A stretch of 64,000 nucleotides of DNA from Astropecten irregularis (GCA_963971285.1 OZ020248.1:14694001-14758000), one strand, 5' to 3'; shown: positions 35,046 through 46,829, numbered from the stretch's first letter. Program-made: numbers and translations. Notes: generated by a model not told the origin, from the sequence alone.

Positions 35046-36062
35046 TTATGATTCCGGTATGGCGCGCGGCGAATATCAGCCAATCGAGCCAGCCCGTCAA
35101 TCTTGTATTTTTAAACATTTATCAATCGATTAATCTGATCGACTAATCGATACCATCAATGAATAAATGAAACATGTAAACCGACTCATCTTTTGAAAAG
35201 GAACTAACCACAAGTATTTAATATGAACATTATGAGGCAACGGAAGTGTCAAATAAAGTACAGTGCTCCCTGATTTACACAATAAAATACCTGTTAATTC
35301 CTGTTGAAATAAAAGACATCCAGTGTATATTATAAGGCCGTTTGTCCAAAACTAATACTGAGTAATATACTGACTCAATACATACTTAAAGTGTAGTTCA
35401 AAAATAATAACCTCTCTTGTTCAACTTAAATTTATAGTGTAATTTACATAATCACTGTAGGCATACCCGTCCTGATAATTTGCATGCATGCAGCTGCCTT
35501 ATTTGGGGAATAAATTTCAAGAGATCTTCATGTAACCGAGAAATTTGCCTATAGGGTCGATTCCAAAATGGCATACAAAACAATGTTTAAAGTTTGAACA
35601 GACCATGGCCAGATAGTACAAAATAGCCCCCAAATGGTATAAATAATATTGCTAATACAAATATTTTGTCGGTGAAAGACATAAGGGTTCTTGCCGTTAT
35701 AGATTTTATACTTTGATTTCTGCACAAACGATCCTGGCTTTTCTTTCATTCTCTTCATAAAGTTTAATAACTTCGGTATAAAATTGATAACAAATAACAG
35801 TACAAAGTTGATACCCTGAGGTTGATATCATATGTTGATATCAGACAATGCATTTACAAAATGTTATTAAATCTAACAGAACTAAGTACATGTACATTAT
35901 GTATTACCACCTGTAGGTGAAGGTGAATATTTTCGAAAACAGATCAAACCCGTATTGTATAATACAAAAATAATATTTGTATCAATGCCCTGCATTGACC
36001 CGCGTACATTGATATTAAACACTGTTTAGAAAAGGTTGTTAATTACACTCAATATTTGCGCG

Positions 36063-36329
36063 TTAAAGATACTATCACACTTTGGTGAAAGATGGTGATT
36101 GTAGAAACATACCGTTAAAGTTTTGGTGCCTGAAATGCTGTATATATCCAGAAAAAAGTAAAACCCAATGACCAAAAACAATTTGATCTTTAAAAGATAG
36201 AAAAAATGGGCACCGTATGGGGACTGAAATTTCACAGATGACTGTTACTGTATCTTTCTTCATATTTTTGCCCATGAATCTGCATTATTATTTTTTTTGA
36301 CAAAACCCAAAGTATAATATTACCTTTAA
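36063..36329 (+). mobile_element. M1 copy, shortened
   Basis: TTAA at both ends, 267 bases, with deletions on both sides of the centre. Confidence 0.78.
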
Positions 36330-36910
36330 TCCGGAAACTTTAGAAGTAGTTAAGAACATCATTGACATTGAATAATATGGCTGTGTGATCAATTAGCAGG
36401 CCTTGAATTTGGTTCTGAAAGGGCCAAGGCCACTTTTCCATTGCAAGGGGCACTTCCATTGGAAAATCATAATGTCTATGGAAACATTTGAAGGGGGCAT
36501 GAAGGCCAAGAACCAGGGCAATGAAGGCCATGGCCTCCGTGGTCTCCGTTAAATTCAAGGCTTGAATTAGATACAATGTCTGTAAATTTATATATAGGCA
36601 GGCCTGAATGAGTTTTCCCAACTGATAAAATATATATTCTTCTACCATAATCTAAAAGACATTAATTCAAGTCTACTGATGAAGTTTTAATGAGCGACCC
36701 AACCAGTATAAATAAAAACCCCAAAAACTGAAATCATTTCATAAACAGCTTCGTGTTGGCTCGAGCGACTTCTGTGCGTCTTTATACGTCTCTGTTTGAC
36801 ATGGGGAAAGACAAAGAAAAAGTGATGGTGTCAGTTTTCCATCGATCCTATTCAAAACCAATGTAATAGAGTGAGTGTATGTGAGTGGTTTCCGCATGAT
36901 TTCTGGCTGG

Positions 36911-36990
36911 CAAGGGGCTGGATAGCTCAGTTGGTAGAGCACCAGTATGATATTCTAGGGGTTGCAGGTTCAAATCCTGCTCCAGTCAAT
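36911..36990 (+). mobile_element. tRNA-like sequence (SINE head or tRNA pseudogene)
   Basis: A box TAGCTCAGTTGG, perfect T arm GCAGGTTCAAATCCTGC, and 7-base acceptor ends that pair (GGCTGGA/TCCAGTC). The anticodon stem has mismatches, so a working tRNA is unlikely. It has the same CAATTTT tail start as the SINEs at 6.5 and 11.9 kb. Confidence 0.6.
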
Positions 36991-37022
36991 TTTAATTGTG
37001 ACTTTAAGGAGAAAAGCTTCAA

Positions 37023-37219
37023 TCCTGATGCTCAAACAATAATAAAGCCTGTCTTCTAAATACTATGACCAATGTGGACTCAATATGTCAATCAATTCAG
37101 TGCCAACAATGGTTCAGGATGCTCCTGATGCTCAACCAATAATAAAGCCTGTCTTCTAAATACTATGACCAATGTGGACTCAATCTGTCAATCAATTCAG
37201 TGCCAACAATGGTTCAGGA
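37023..37219. repeat. 100-bp tandem duplication
   Basis: CCTGATGCTCAA...GGTTCAGGA occurs twice with a 100-base period and only two or three differences, just past the MsrB1 3' end. Confidence 0.9.
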
Positions 37220-37305
37220 CACAGCAGGGGCTCGAAGTTGATAGTTCAAGGCTAGGGATTATAGAAGCCAAAGACCCCAGGCAAAGCCAAGGCCTGGCGG
37301 GGCTT

Positions 37306-37353
37306 TTCAGCGGCAGGGCCTGACCAGCATTCAAGTTTCCCTCCTCCAGTCAT
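37306..37353 (-). promoter_or_regulatory. Candidate SECIS-like hairpin in the MsrB1 3' UTR
   Basis: On the minus strand, about 75 bases after the stop: ATGA (37353-37350), 11 bases (CTGGAGGAGGG), AAA, a five-pair mini-helix (CTTGA with TCAGG), then CCCTGCCGC and TGAA. Order and spacing (ATGA, 11 nt, AA, GA) match a type II SECIS. The main stem has only about seven Watson-Crick pairs, with a mismatch and bulges, so it may be decayed or a chance match. Confidence 0.35.
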
Positions 37354-37425
37354 GATCAATGGATACAGTCCGGCGTTTCACATTTTTTCTTCTTTCCCAG
37401 TCGTGAAGGTTGTGGTCTTACCTTT

Positions 37426-37542
37426 CTAAACTTCCTTAAACTGAAGGGATGATGAGAATATTGAGAATCGTGAGTCACCCGCACCAGGGCCGTCATTCAG
37501 GTATTCATGGCCCAGATCGTTACCACACTTAGCACATGAAAC
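37426..37542 (-). CDS. MSRB1: MsrB1-like exon 3 (second CxxC, RFSIF, stop TAG)
   Basis: The acceptor TTGCAG is followed by [15 protein letters not shown]; the exon ends FKEV before TAG. A GTAAGA donor-like site sits three bases past the stop, so a 3' UTR intron is possible. Confidence 0.92.
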   Translation of the reverse strand, partial: VSCAKCGNDLGHEYLNDGPGAGDSRFSIFSSSLQFKEV

Positions 37543-39318
37543 CTGCAAGAATCCAATAATTCGTTTGAAAAAAAAAGTTTCAATATTCCAGATGAATTTT
37601 GGAGTGCTGTTTTCTAAAGTACCCTCACTGACGGTAATTATTGATCAAGGCAATGGTCCTGGTGACCTTCCAGCTCTCTGTTCGAGGATCCACTGGATGG
37701 AGTCCAGAATACGAACTTGTAACTTAACAAACAAGTTTTTGCAAAAATGAACTCAGGAGTCAAACCCAAGTCACGAGTGGCCCCTCACCCATCCAGTCTG
37801 ACTCACTTTGTAAACCTGCGGACCCTCGGGGCGCTTGGACACACTATCGAACTGCACCGTATCTGTAAAGGACGGCCATGGTGAGGAGTGCTCGTACTTC
37901 TTCGCGCTGTTGAATAATTCATTGCCGCACTTTGAGCATGCATAGATTCCTGTTAACGTTTTAAAAGCAGACAATTTTATCAATTGACTAACTTTACAAA
38001 AAATCCCATGTAGCATTATACGGCACCTTGACGCAATTGAATATAACCAGTAAGGTAAAGTGTATGTTCAAATTAGAATAACCCTTCAATGATGTGTATT
38101 GAGCTAGCTCAGGTGGGATTCGAACCCACAACCTCCTACCTGACCACTAGACCACCAAGCTTGCCCTAGCTCCATGGTTCAATTTAATCAAATATTACGT
38201 CATGTACTTGTAGATACTACAGGGCTCAACTACACAAAAGTCTCATGAGACAGATCATAACACGCGTATCAATCTTAATTGATATGCAGAGTAGTGTGAT
38301 GTCACAATACTACACTGTACTTTAGAAACAGGAACAACTCAGGAGATGAATCGTAAATCTTTGTGAAATCGACCGCTAACCATACAAGTCATAATGAACT
38401 TCAATCTCAGTTGTGTAAAACTGGGGTAGCATAATATGTCATAAGTGACTTTTAGTTTTACGAGGTGTTTTGAACAGCGGCGTAGCTAGGATTTTTTCAG
38501 CAAGGGGGCACTGGGGGGGCCTTGGAATTTTGTGGGGGGGGCACCCGGAATTTTTTCAAAACTGGAGATTTGCAAAATATGAGAAATGCGGGGGGGGGGG
38601 GCGGATCCAGCGGACGTGGGGCAACCTTTTCTTCAAGCAAAAAAAAAAAAATAAATAAAAAAATAAAAAAAATAAAAGGGAAACAGAAAGACTCCAAAAG
38701 AGCTGAAAAAGAGGGGAAGACAAAATTAGCTAGCTTTGATCGCCCCGAAACGCATCCGTCGCTATTGAATTGGCGTATTTTATTTCCACGCTCCCTGGAA
38801 AATCATGGATAAGCGCGAAGGCCTTGCGGCCGGGGTCCAGGGCCCGCTTAAGGGCCCTGGAAGCTCAGGGGTTCTAGATATTCTTTGGTGCAATCTGAGT
38901 CTTATTTTGGAAGCAATTGTTCCGATAAATTTATTCATTTATTTATATTATTACTTCATTATTTCTTTTTAATCCAACACTCTTGAGCGGGAGAAATTCA
39001 ATCTGGGGACCAGACTAACTAGCTAAACCAGATAAAATGGCAGATGGGCTGTTTTGAAGTTCGCAACTGTTTATAAGCGCGTAAGAAAATTGCATTTTTA
39101 CACTGAAATGTTGCACAAATTTCTTTACTGTAGGGTTTTAAGGACTCAGGAACATTTGCTGAAAGTAAAAAATTTCATTTTGGAACAGTTAAAGCTGTTA
39201 AGTTGTTTTTATTTCCTTTATAGCTATCATACCCTACAGATAACGCTTTTTTTTTTCTATACCCACGATTTTTTGTGGGGGGCACCTTGGGGGGCACGCC
39301 GAATTTGTGGGGGGGCAC

Positions 39319-39354
<36 letters not shown>

Positions 39355-39584
39355 AGGCCCCCCCGTAGCTACGCCGCTGGTTTTGAACTAGGACAATCAT
39401 AAAGATCTCAAAACGCCCTCAGTCGGTCCCACAGTGCTTGTCCACAAGGTCGAAGTAAAAAATATGGCCGTCACCAGTGGAGTTCTTTCCCTGAAATATC
39501 ACGGGGTTAATACTTCGAGAAACACGCCTCACCTGACTCAAAGTGATCCCGGTATACCTCGCCTCCCCAGCCGGCAAATGACAT
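37426..39584 (-). CDS. MSRB1: Methionine-R-sulfoxide reductase B1-like (MsrB1/SelR), serine at the catalytic position
   Basis: Exons 39584-39533, 37949-37807 and 37542-37426 join into 104 codons (103 aa). The start [16 protein letters not shown] matches the MsrB1 N-terminus. CSKC (exon 2) and CAKC (exon 3) are the two zinc-binding CxxC pairs, and [10 protein letters not shown] and GHEYLNDGP are SelR-domain hallmarks. The C-terminus reads [14 protein letters not shown]. In vertebrate MsrB1 the residue after RF is selenocysteine (TGA) and in other MsrB proteins it is cysteine. Here the codon at 37464-37462 (minus strand) is TCA, one base from TGA. The family reduces protein methionine-R-sulfoxide in cytosol and nucleus; with serine, strongly reduced or no activity is expected. 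Every other marker is intact, which argues against an old pseudogene. A base-call error, recent Sec loss or a new non-enzymatic role all remain possible. The terminal hAT copy in intron 1 does not touch the exons. Confidence 0.9.
37807..37949 (-). CDS. MSRB1: MsrB1-like exon 2 (first CxxC)
   Basis: 143 bases after a TTAACAG acceptor, ending VYK before GTGAGT. It holds CSKCGNELF and HSSPWPSF. Confidence 0.92.
38098..38165 (-). mobile_element. tRNA-derived repeat fragment
   Basis: On the minus strand TGGTGGTCTAGTGGTCAGG is followed by a perfect T arm GTGGGTTCGAATCCCAC. The anticodon arm is missing. Intron 1 of MsrB1. Confidence 0.55.
38475..39379. mobile_element. hAT-like non-autonomous element in MsrB1 intron 1
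   Basis: Inverted ends CAGCGGCGTAGCTA / TAGCTACGCCGCTG and a perfect 8-bp duplication GTTTTGAA (38467-38474, 39380-39387), as expected for hAT. Long G and C runs lie near the ends. No transposase frame. Confidence 0.88.
39533..39584 (-). CDS. MSRB1: MsrB1-like exon 1
   Basis: 52 bases: start codon, 17 residues and one base of the next codon, with a GTGAGG donor. The phase-1 join completes the glycine before IYACSKC. Confidence 0.85.
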
Positions 39585-40439
39585 CCTTGCTCAGTGCGTG
39601 TTTACAACAAATCTCCAGGCGAACTTAATGAAATGGTGTAGTATTGGTAGGGCTATATTGCTATATATGTAACCGCACCCAACGTCGACCTATTAACTAA
39701 TAGTACGTTTATCCAACAACCAGACACAGAACAGACTAACCTTGCACTTTGAATAACACCAACCAGGCGCACACAAAAACGTGCACCCAGAGTTTTTCGG
39801 AACTAGATATATAGGTGTTATGTGTTGCGTCTGGCCAGATGAAAGGGGCTACCTGTACATTTCATAGATGTTGTGGCGCATCCGGGAAGGGTGGGGGGGG
39901 GGTGTTGGAAGCATGATGGGTATAGGCATGTGCAAATCCTATTATGCGTGGATATCTCAACAGTAATGAAAATTCTAAATAACTTCATAGGGCCCTTGGT
40001 TTTTTTGTACGTGTTGGAATTGTGCTTAAAACAAACGTTTACATGGTGTTCCTGAGGTGAAGGATATGCAGGATGGTAAGAATGTGGACAAGACATCCCT
40101 CCCCGCCAGAGACCAATAAAAGACAATGACACCATGGACCGTGTGTTGAGTGGCCTGACATAAGAGTAACGTTTATATTTGGGAAAAGTCTGTTGACCTC
40201 CGAAGTATTATACAGTATTTAAGATAATTATTATTTTTGTTATCAATGAGGGTCCAAACGTGAAGCATTTGTGGAGGAGTACATGTATGATCCAGCAGGA
40301 AGTATACTCCCCTCGCAATGGCGATTGCTTCATTGACATTTAATTATGTATGTCCTCACTCACAAGTGAAGCAAGTATGGGAGCAAGGGAACAACCTCTC
40401 GAGAGGAGTATAGGGGAAGTGTCGTGGCAGTATTGGTAT

Positions 40440-40482
40440 GCCCTTATAGGTACACTCCCCTGAAGAGTGTACCTATAAGGGC
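40440..40482. repeat. Perfect 18-bp hairpin
   Basis: GCCCTTATAGGTACACTC, loop CCCTGAA, exact inverse. No T run follows, so it is not a terminator. Confidence 0.9.
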
Positions 40483-40484
40483 AA

Positions 40485-42560
40485 TGTGAACATCAGAATT
40501 CTGCACCAGATGCATGCGTATTTACTGTACGTTGTAAATTAATGACCCGAAATTTCCCGATATTTGAGTATCTTTGGCTTTATAAATCAACGTTTTCTCT
40601 AAGCATGACACAGGCTGCTAAATTTGGTACGAGATGAACACGTAGGGTAAAATAGCCATGATTCGGACACCTAAGCAATTTTGGATTATTTTGACCTTCT
40701 TAATGTTTGTTTCTCTCAACTATTTTCACTTATGAACAACAAAGTGAAGTTATTATATCCAGGTTGATATTTTATGAAAGTTTTTTGTGTCCTTGAAATG
40801 AAATTGACTTGAAAAATAACCTTAATTTTAGCCATGATTCGGACACCCTGTCCATGATTCGGACACACATGAAAAAATGCTGAAAAAACATGCCTTGCAA
40901 AATAAAATAATATCTCATCAATGCAGTGGGCAAATTCTTAAGTTGCCACCATTTATTTTCCCAAAAAAGTGTCATTTGACTGCTCAGAACTCAAAAAAGA
41001 AAATTGGTGCATGGACACATCCAGGACTTATTTTCAGAGTTTTTGAAGGCAATGCCCTGATAAAAACGGGCCATTTCGGCCATATCGTGAAATTGGACTC
41101 CATTCCGTCCGTGTGCTCCCGTGCGCACGACTCTAATGTGTACAAAAGTCAATGGCGTAGATATTAGACTCCAGCCATTGACGAAATGAACGGCAGTCAA
41201 TGGAGTGGAGTGTAAATTCGGGAGATGCCGGCATTTCTTCTAAAATGGAACATACACAAGCCACACAATTATTTTGGCATATTTTTTAGCGACTCTGGGG
41301 GCCTGGGTAGCATAAATCAATGGAGTGTCAGAAATCATATGGCACATATACCTTGGCTTCTGGACAAGGAAATTTATGCAAGTTCAAATTGGCAACGCAG
41401 CTCTCCATAATTTGGACCTTGATGGTATATTGATGAACAGAATATACCAGTTTCATATAAAAAAAATCCTGTTAAATGTAATTAATTTTCTGTGTTTTTA
41501 AATAATGCATTTTCTCACAACCCTATTTTTAACAGGGCTCTTAAGTTAAGGATCACACTTTTTTTAACTTGAGGCTGCACCCCAATTTCCTATCAGAAAA
41601 TGTGACATTTTATAATAGGAATTGGATCATGTAAAGTATGTGGCACCGTTGTTTAGTCTAATAGGCCCTAGTGCACCTATCGGAAAGAATTCCACTGATG
41701 ACCATAATTTGTGCACAACTCTATAGAACCAACAGAGGGCGTTTTGAGCAAACTGGCTTTGTACAGTTTGTAGGTAAAATAACCCTGTAAAACTCACTTT
41801 TCAGATATTCTACGCAAGTTTTCCACACCTGAAATTGAGGTTTATCATAATTTGTATCCAATAAGTTAACTCTTGGAGGATATAATCCTTTTTCCGTAAT
41901 GGTGATCAGTGGAATTCTTTCCCATTTGCATTTGCACATTTCCGAGCATCCGAATGCTTCCGAAAACGTTGCTTCCGAAGACCTGCCGAAGATGACGTTC
42001 GTTGTGACGTCACAGGTCATTTAAATAAAGTAATAAAATCCACTTTTTGGCTCAGGTATATACTGTTTCGTATGTTTTTCAGCGTTTCCAACCCTCTTGA
42101 AACCATTCTAAGGCGTTCCATGCGATACAATGTCAAAATGTTGACTACAACATACATATCTGGGGCATTTTTGGTCATTACCGGATTTTTTTCTACGAAA
42201 GTAATTAAGAGTGTTCCGATAAAGCCCTAGTCGTGTGCAGCGCCACCTACCGGTGGTTCCGGGAACATTGCGTCGAGTTTAAGTTGTAAACAAAACAAAA
42301 CAAAACAGCGTCAAACAAACTGGCATTCCAATGACAACAGAGGGCGCTCGGGGGTAGCGCATTCATCACAGATAAACGTCTGTGAGCGCACTACAGAAAT
42401 GCCTGAAATCAAGTGAAAACATTTTTTAAAAGCACATGTTACCTTCTACACATGTCAAAGATGAGCAAGTGTTACTTCAGTAGTATTTACGATTATTTTG
42501 GGGATTCCAACTTCGACACATTTGTCGCATGCACGAAATAGAATTGTTGAAGACTTAACG
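40485..42560. other. Gene-free stretch, probably old repeat
   Basis: CATGATTCGGACAC occurs three times at 40658-40870 and TCAATGGAGTG-type words at 41195-41330. Otherwise unassigned; no convincing coding exon. Confidence 0.5.
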
Positions 42561-42564
42561 TTTT

Positions 42565-42965
42565 TGAGAGCAGACCACTAAAAGAATAGGCCCAAATCGG
42601 TCCGCGGAGCTCATTATTTTTTTTGTATACCGTCAATGACTGTTTCTCTTATAGCGTCTAGTGAGCCCTACGGGAGAAGTCTTGGAACCCAATCACCAGA
42701 GTTTGCAATTTCACCTTTGAGCCGTTTGGATGAAATCGGGCCGTATAAATTCGCTCTATTTTGACCTGTAGTAGAGGGGTACTATTTTTATTGTAAAGTG
42801 GTTTACGGTAAGAAAGAGTCAGAAGCGGAGTTTGGCAATGGTTTACACGGTCAAACGAGAAAGATTCGTAGTGGAGGGCTACTATTTTTAGTCTGACACC
42901 GGTCAATTCGGCCGTTTTAGGGGTATTTTTCTTTGAATGTACTTTTTAGCAAAAAAATAATTGGT
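42565..42965. mobile_element. Diverged reverse copy of the 62.5 kb family
   Basis: Starts GCAGACCACTAAAAG; carries TCGGTCCGCGGAGCTC and CGGCCGTTTTAGGGGTAT. Confidence 0.6.
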
Positions 42966-43618
42966 ATTTTTTTTTTTAAGTGTTCGTGGACGAAACAGAG
43001 CTGTTCCGACTTTATTTAATTAGCTTGAAGTTTTTTTCCTAAAGTTCAATCATACTCATCACAGAAACAACTAAGTCTTGGAGTAGCACAAACATCGCAC
43101 CTACCAGGTTTCATGACAATCAAACACAAATCAGCATGTTTAATGACGTCATGGTGACGTCACAGGTAATTTCACAGCAGCATACATATCTACAGGATCT
43201 AACAAAGCTTTAACAAAAAGAACCAATACCGTAGCACTTGCCGTTCTCGAGATATGCTGCTAACAATAATATCGGCCTTTTTGATGACGTCATGATGACG
43301 TAAGGGTAAATTTCGTGACAGCATGCACCAATACATGATGATACAAAGCTTTTACAAAAAGAATCATTTCCGTAGCATTTATCGTTCTCGAAATTTGCTG
43401 ATTAAAATATTCAAATGGCTGTCACGTGGCTAATTAATTAAGAAATTTAACAAACTCAGCCTTTTCAGAAACTTCAGCTTATAAGCTTTCATAAGATACC
43501 TCATATAAGCTGATAAGAAAAAGATTAGAAAAGATTAGGAATAAACAAACTTACTACACTTAAGCTATGGAAGGACGCCGATAAAGAATAATAATAAAAA
43601 CCAGAACGAAAACTAAAC

Positions 43619-43647
43619 CTGTTCCGACATCGGAAATGTCGGAACAG
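43619..43647. repeat. 12-bp hairpin CTGTTCCGACAT
   Basis: Loop CGGAA. The word GAGCTGTTCCGAC also occurs at 33339 and 42995 after TTCGTGGACGAA, so it belongs to a dispersed repeat. Confidence 0.8.
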
Positions 43648-44411
43648 CTAATGAGATGTCACGTGAATTGTTTCTAATTCTTAGCAACTTTCATTTCTCA
43701 AGGTATGTTCAATTTTGCCTCCCGCCTGCAGGCCCATCCCAATTCCCGAGCCCCATGGCGAGCGTGCAGCGGCTTCCGGCCTCTCAGCCCCGCCGTCCTT
43801 TTGATCCCTCACCCGGCGTCAAGTTCCTAGGCCACTCAATTCGAGAACAAAAACCTACAAGCCTCATAATAAGGTCATCACGACTTCGCTTATTCTCTCC
43901 CAATGATGATTATAATCCCTGTACAAATCCTTAATCAGTCACCCTGTAAAAAGGCCGTCATCAATACGCAATCTAAGTCAGTGATGTTTTTTTCTGGGTC
44001 CGTTAATAGTATTGTACCTCGCGGGAATAAACGACAAAATGAAATCAAGATCCTGACAGCTATTCTTCTTTCTAATACAAGGACCAAATTTTTATTTTTA
44101 GTGCCGGCACACAAGCGTGACAGGAACACATTCGAGTGAAGATTATCATGCCCGGCTTTGTTGGCAAAAGGCCAGATACCCGTACTTAGCTGGTCTCCAG
44201 GGGGAAAACGCATGCACGCAAATTGAACGAGCCCAGCTAATAAGCTTATGGACGTCCTTTTAAGCCCGCGAAACCAGATCACACGTGTGATACGATTGAA
44301 ATTGTTGTCGTGTTCTAAGAAGAAAAAAATAATAAAAACAAGAAAGGACCTCACGACCCCTAGAGGGCGCTATAATAAGATGACCCATAAACCATTATCG
44401 GCATAATAAAA

Positions 44412-44841
44412 GGGTGCAGACCAGTAAATAATTTCCCATAGGCTCCCATGCTAAATCGTCAATTAAAAAAAATTATTAAAAAATACTCAAAAGTTTCTCA
44501 GACACTCAAGCTATACACCAAAATGAAGCTGAAAACTTCAATTTTCATTTTCATTTCAATTTTCTATAGGGTAACCAATGACCTTTTCAGAAAAATCAAT
44601 CCAAAGGAAAATACATTGAAAACGGCCATGTTGACTGGTGCCAGACTGAAATAGTGTATACCCCTCCCCTACAGGCCAAAATAGAGCGAGGTTAGGGCCC
44701 GATTTCACTCAGACAGCTCAAAGGTGAAAGTCCAAACTCAGGCGATCCATCGATTTTGCCTACAAGACTTCCCACGCTTTAAGAGAAAAGATTTTGAGGT
44801 CCGCGGACTGATTTGGACCTTTTTATTGTTCTGCACCCATA
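44412..44841. mobile_element. Copy of the 62.5 kb family
   Basis: Ends GGGTGCAGACC and GTTCTGCACCC. Confidence 0.72.
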
Positions 44842-45070
44842 ACAATCAGTCTTAAACCCGAAAGATGGAAACGGTTTCAACTTAAGGTGTCACCGACGAA
44901 CATTAAGAAAAAAGCAAACTAGTTCGCAGACGATCGTTAAAGTTGAGCTCGGTCCAACCATAATAATGATTGCGGCAAACAGAAGAAACATATACATTGT
45001 ACATGTAGTCATAAACGTCGCATAACATCCGCTCTTCAAAACGGTTGCCCGTTTTTATCTTTCTATTGCT

Positions 45071-45440
45071 TAAAGGGAGCATATTGGATTTGCAAAAATA
45101 TGCGTTTTGGCTGAATTTGGTACTTAAGCAGAAATGAAGGTCTTAAACTTCCTTACAGACGTTGTTTCATGTAACTTGTTACGCTTTGTTCATCTGGATA
45201 GCAGAAATACGGCCGAAATGATCCTGCCCCCTCCGAATCCGTCTCGGTTACACCACACTTTCGAAATGCTTGTAATTGTAAATCGTTCGGACGAACGATC
45301 TTTTTAAAAGACACTTAATCTTGATTTCCTTAAAAAGCACATCATTCTGATGAACCAAGATTTCCCATGGTGACTGTTTGCACTGTTTACGAACTGTTGA
45401 GTCCATTTTCTGTCTCAAACTCAATATTTTTTCCGAGTAA
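45071..45440. mobile_element. Second copy of the TTAAAGGGAGCATAT family
   Basis: AAATCGTTCGGACGAACGATC is a near-perfect palindrome at its centre; TGGTGACTGTTTGCACTG matches the 5.8 kb copy in reverse. Confidence 0.5.
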
Positions 45441-45454
45441 CAATCTCGATATAC

Positions 45455-45690
45455 GTGTTGCCCAGGTATGTTGTTGCTGAAAATCTGTTCATTGGACACC
45501 GTGACAGTACAACACGAGTTGGGTAACATGTCGCAGCAACATCTCGGTAACATGTTGGCCAAATTATTGCTAGTGTATACACAGGGCCAAAGGTCGTGTT
45601 GCCCAGGTATGTTGCCCTAACTGGGCAACATCATTACCGAAAATCATGTTACCAAAATTGTTGACAGTGTACACTCTGCTTTAATGTCGA
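45455..45690. repeat. GGGCAACATGTTACCGA repeat
   Basis: TGTTGCCCAGGTATGTTG appears twice, with CATGTTACC and AGTGTACACTCTGCTTTA. The same words occur at 24225-24390. Confidence 0.5.
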
Positions 45691-45764
45691 AATGATGAAA
45701 TAGTTATGTACTGGCACCCTAAGAGTAGTAATGAATTTATCTAAATTGCATATTATCTAAATTG

Positions 45765-46018
45765 CATATTAGGGAGACACTTTAGCGTCTAAAAGGTAAC
45801 ATTTGGGAGACATCTGCAAATAGGGAGACTTTTCGGTGTCTCCCTATAATACCAGCTACCTTTTAAAGACACATTTCTACTGTCCATTATTTTAATAGAA
45901 AACAGCGAATGCGCTCCACATGAACATATATCAATTTCAAGTTCATTGGTTTGGAGGATGTTTAGAAATAGGTAAGTAAAGTTTGTGGACGACCCAATGA
46001 GAAAGTCTCCCTAGTGGC
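45765..46018. repeat. AGGGAGAC repeat, also at 14110-14345
   Basis: TTAGGGAGACAC-type words at both ends, with TCAATTTCAAGTTCATTGG inside; the 14.1 kb copy is the reverse complement. Confidence 0.5.
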
Positions 46019-46829
46019 CCATTCCCAGTAAATATAAACCCATAATTATGAGACAATCAGAAAACAATGAAAATCTCATAATCTTCTTTTTTGGTCAGTA
46101 CTAGGTCGATACTCTTATTATGTTATCCATCACAGGTATCTGCACTGTCGGCCCCTTGCGTCCATGAGTGCTGGTTCAGTCCCTGCAACAAAATAACATC
46201 ACATATACCGACTTGAATAATCTAGTTGTTCCACTGCACCATCGTGATTGTAAATCGTGAAATCACATTATTGCTTCCAACGCCCTCACTGCTTTCAATT
46301 GGGTCCGCGTTCACAATGATGATTTTGGTAGTACCGGGCTCCGTCGCGTCAACACGGCACGTCTGACGGCGCGCACAGCGTGTCCAAGCATCCCAAAGAG
46401 CTTTCAGCATAAATACGTGCGGTGATAAACACGAGAATGTCCTTGTTGAATGATATCACATCCCTTTTTGTCTGATGACATCTTGAAGTGAAGCTTCTTT
46501 GGATTAGATAAGCAGATTCTCTCTCTATGTACTTTTTTTCCTTTCAATTCTCGAGCAGCGTCTATATACCGGCCGGCCAGGACGTGCCAGCACGGTAATT
46601 TTAAGTCACGTACGCTCAGTGTGGCATCACCCGCGATTAGGCGGCGTTGAAGGACATCGTGGTATGGGGGTGTTCTAAGGTATAACGTCAACAAATTCTG
46701 AAGAATCCTTCCCGAGACATTTGAGAATCCTAATGTTCACAACCTAATGTTCAGTAACAGTCGGCCAGAACTCCCAGAATGTTTCGCCGAAAATTAATGA
46801 AACCATACAAAATTGAAGTGTCTACGTAA

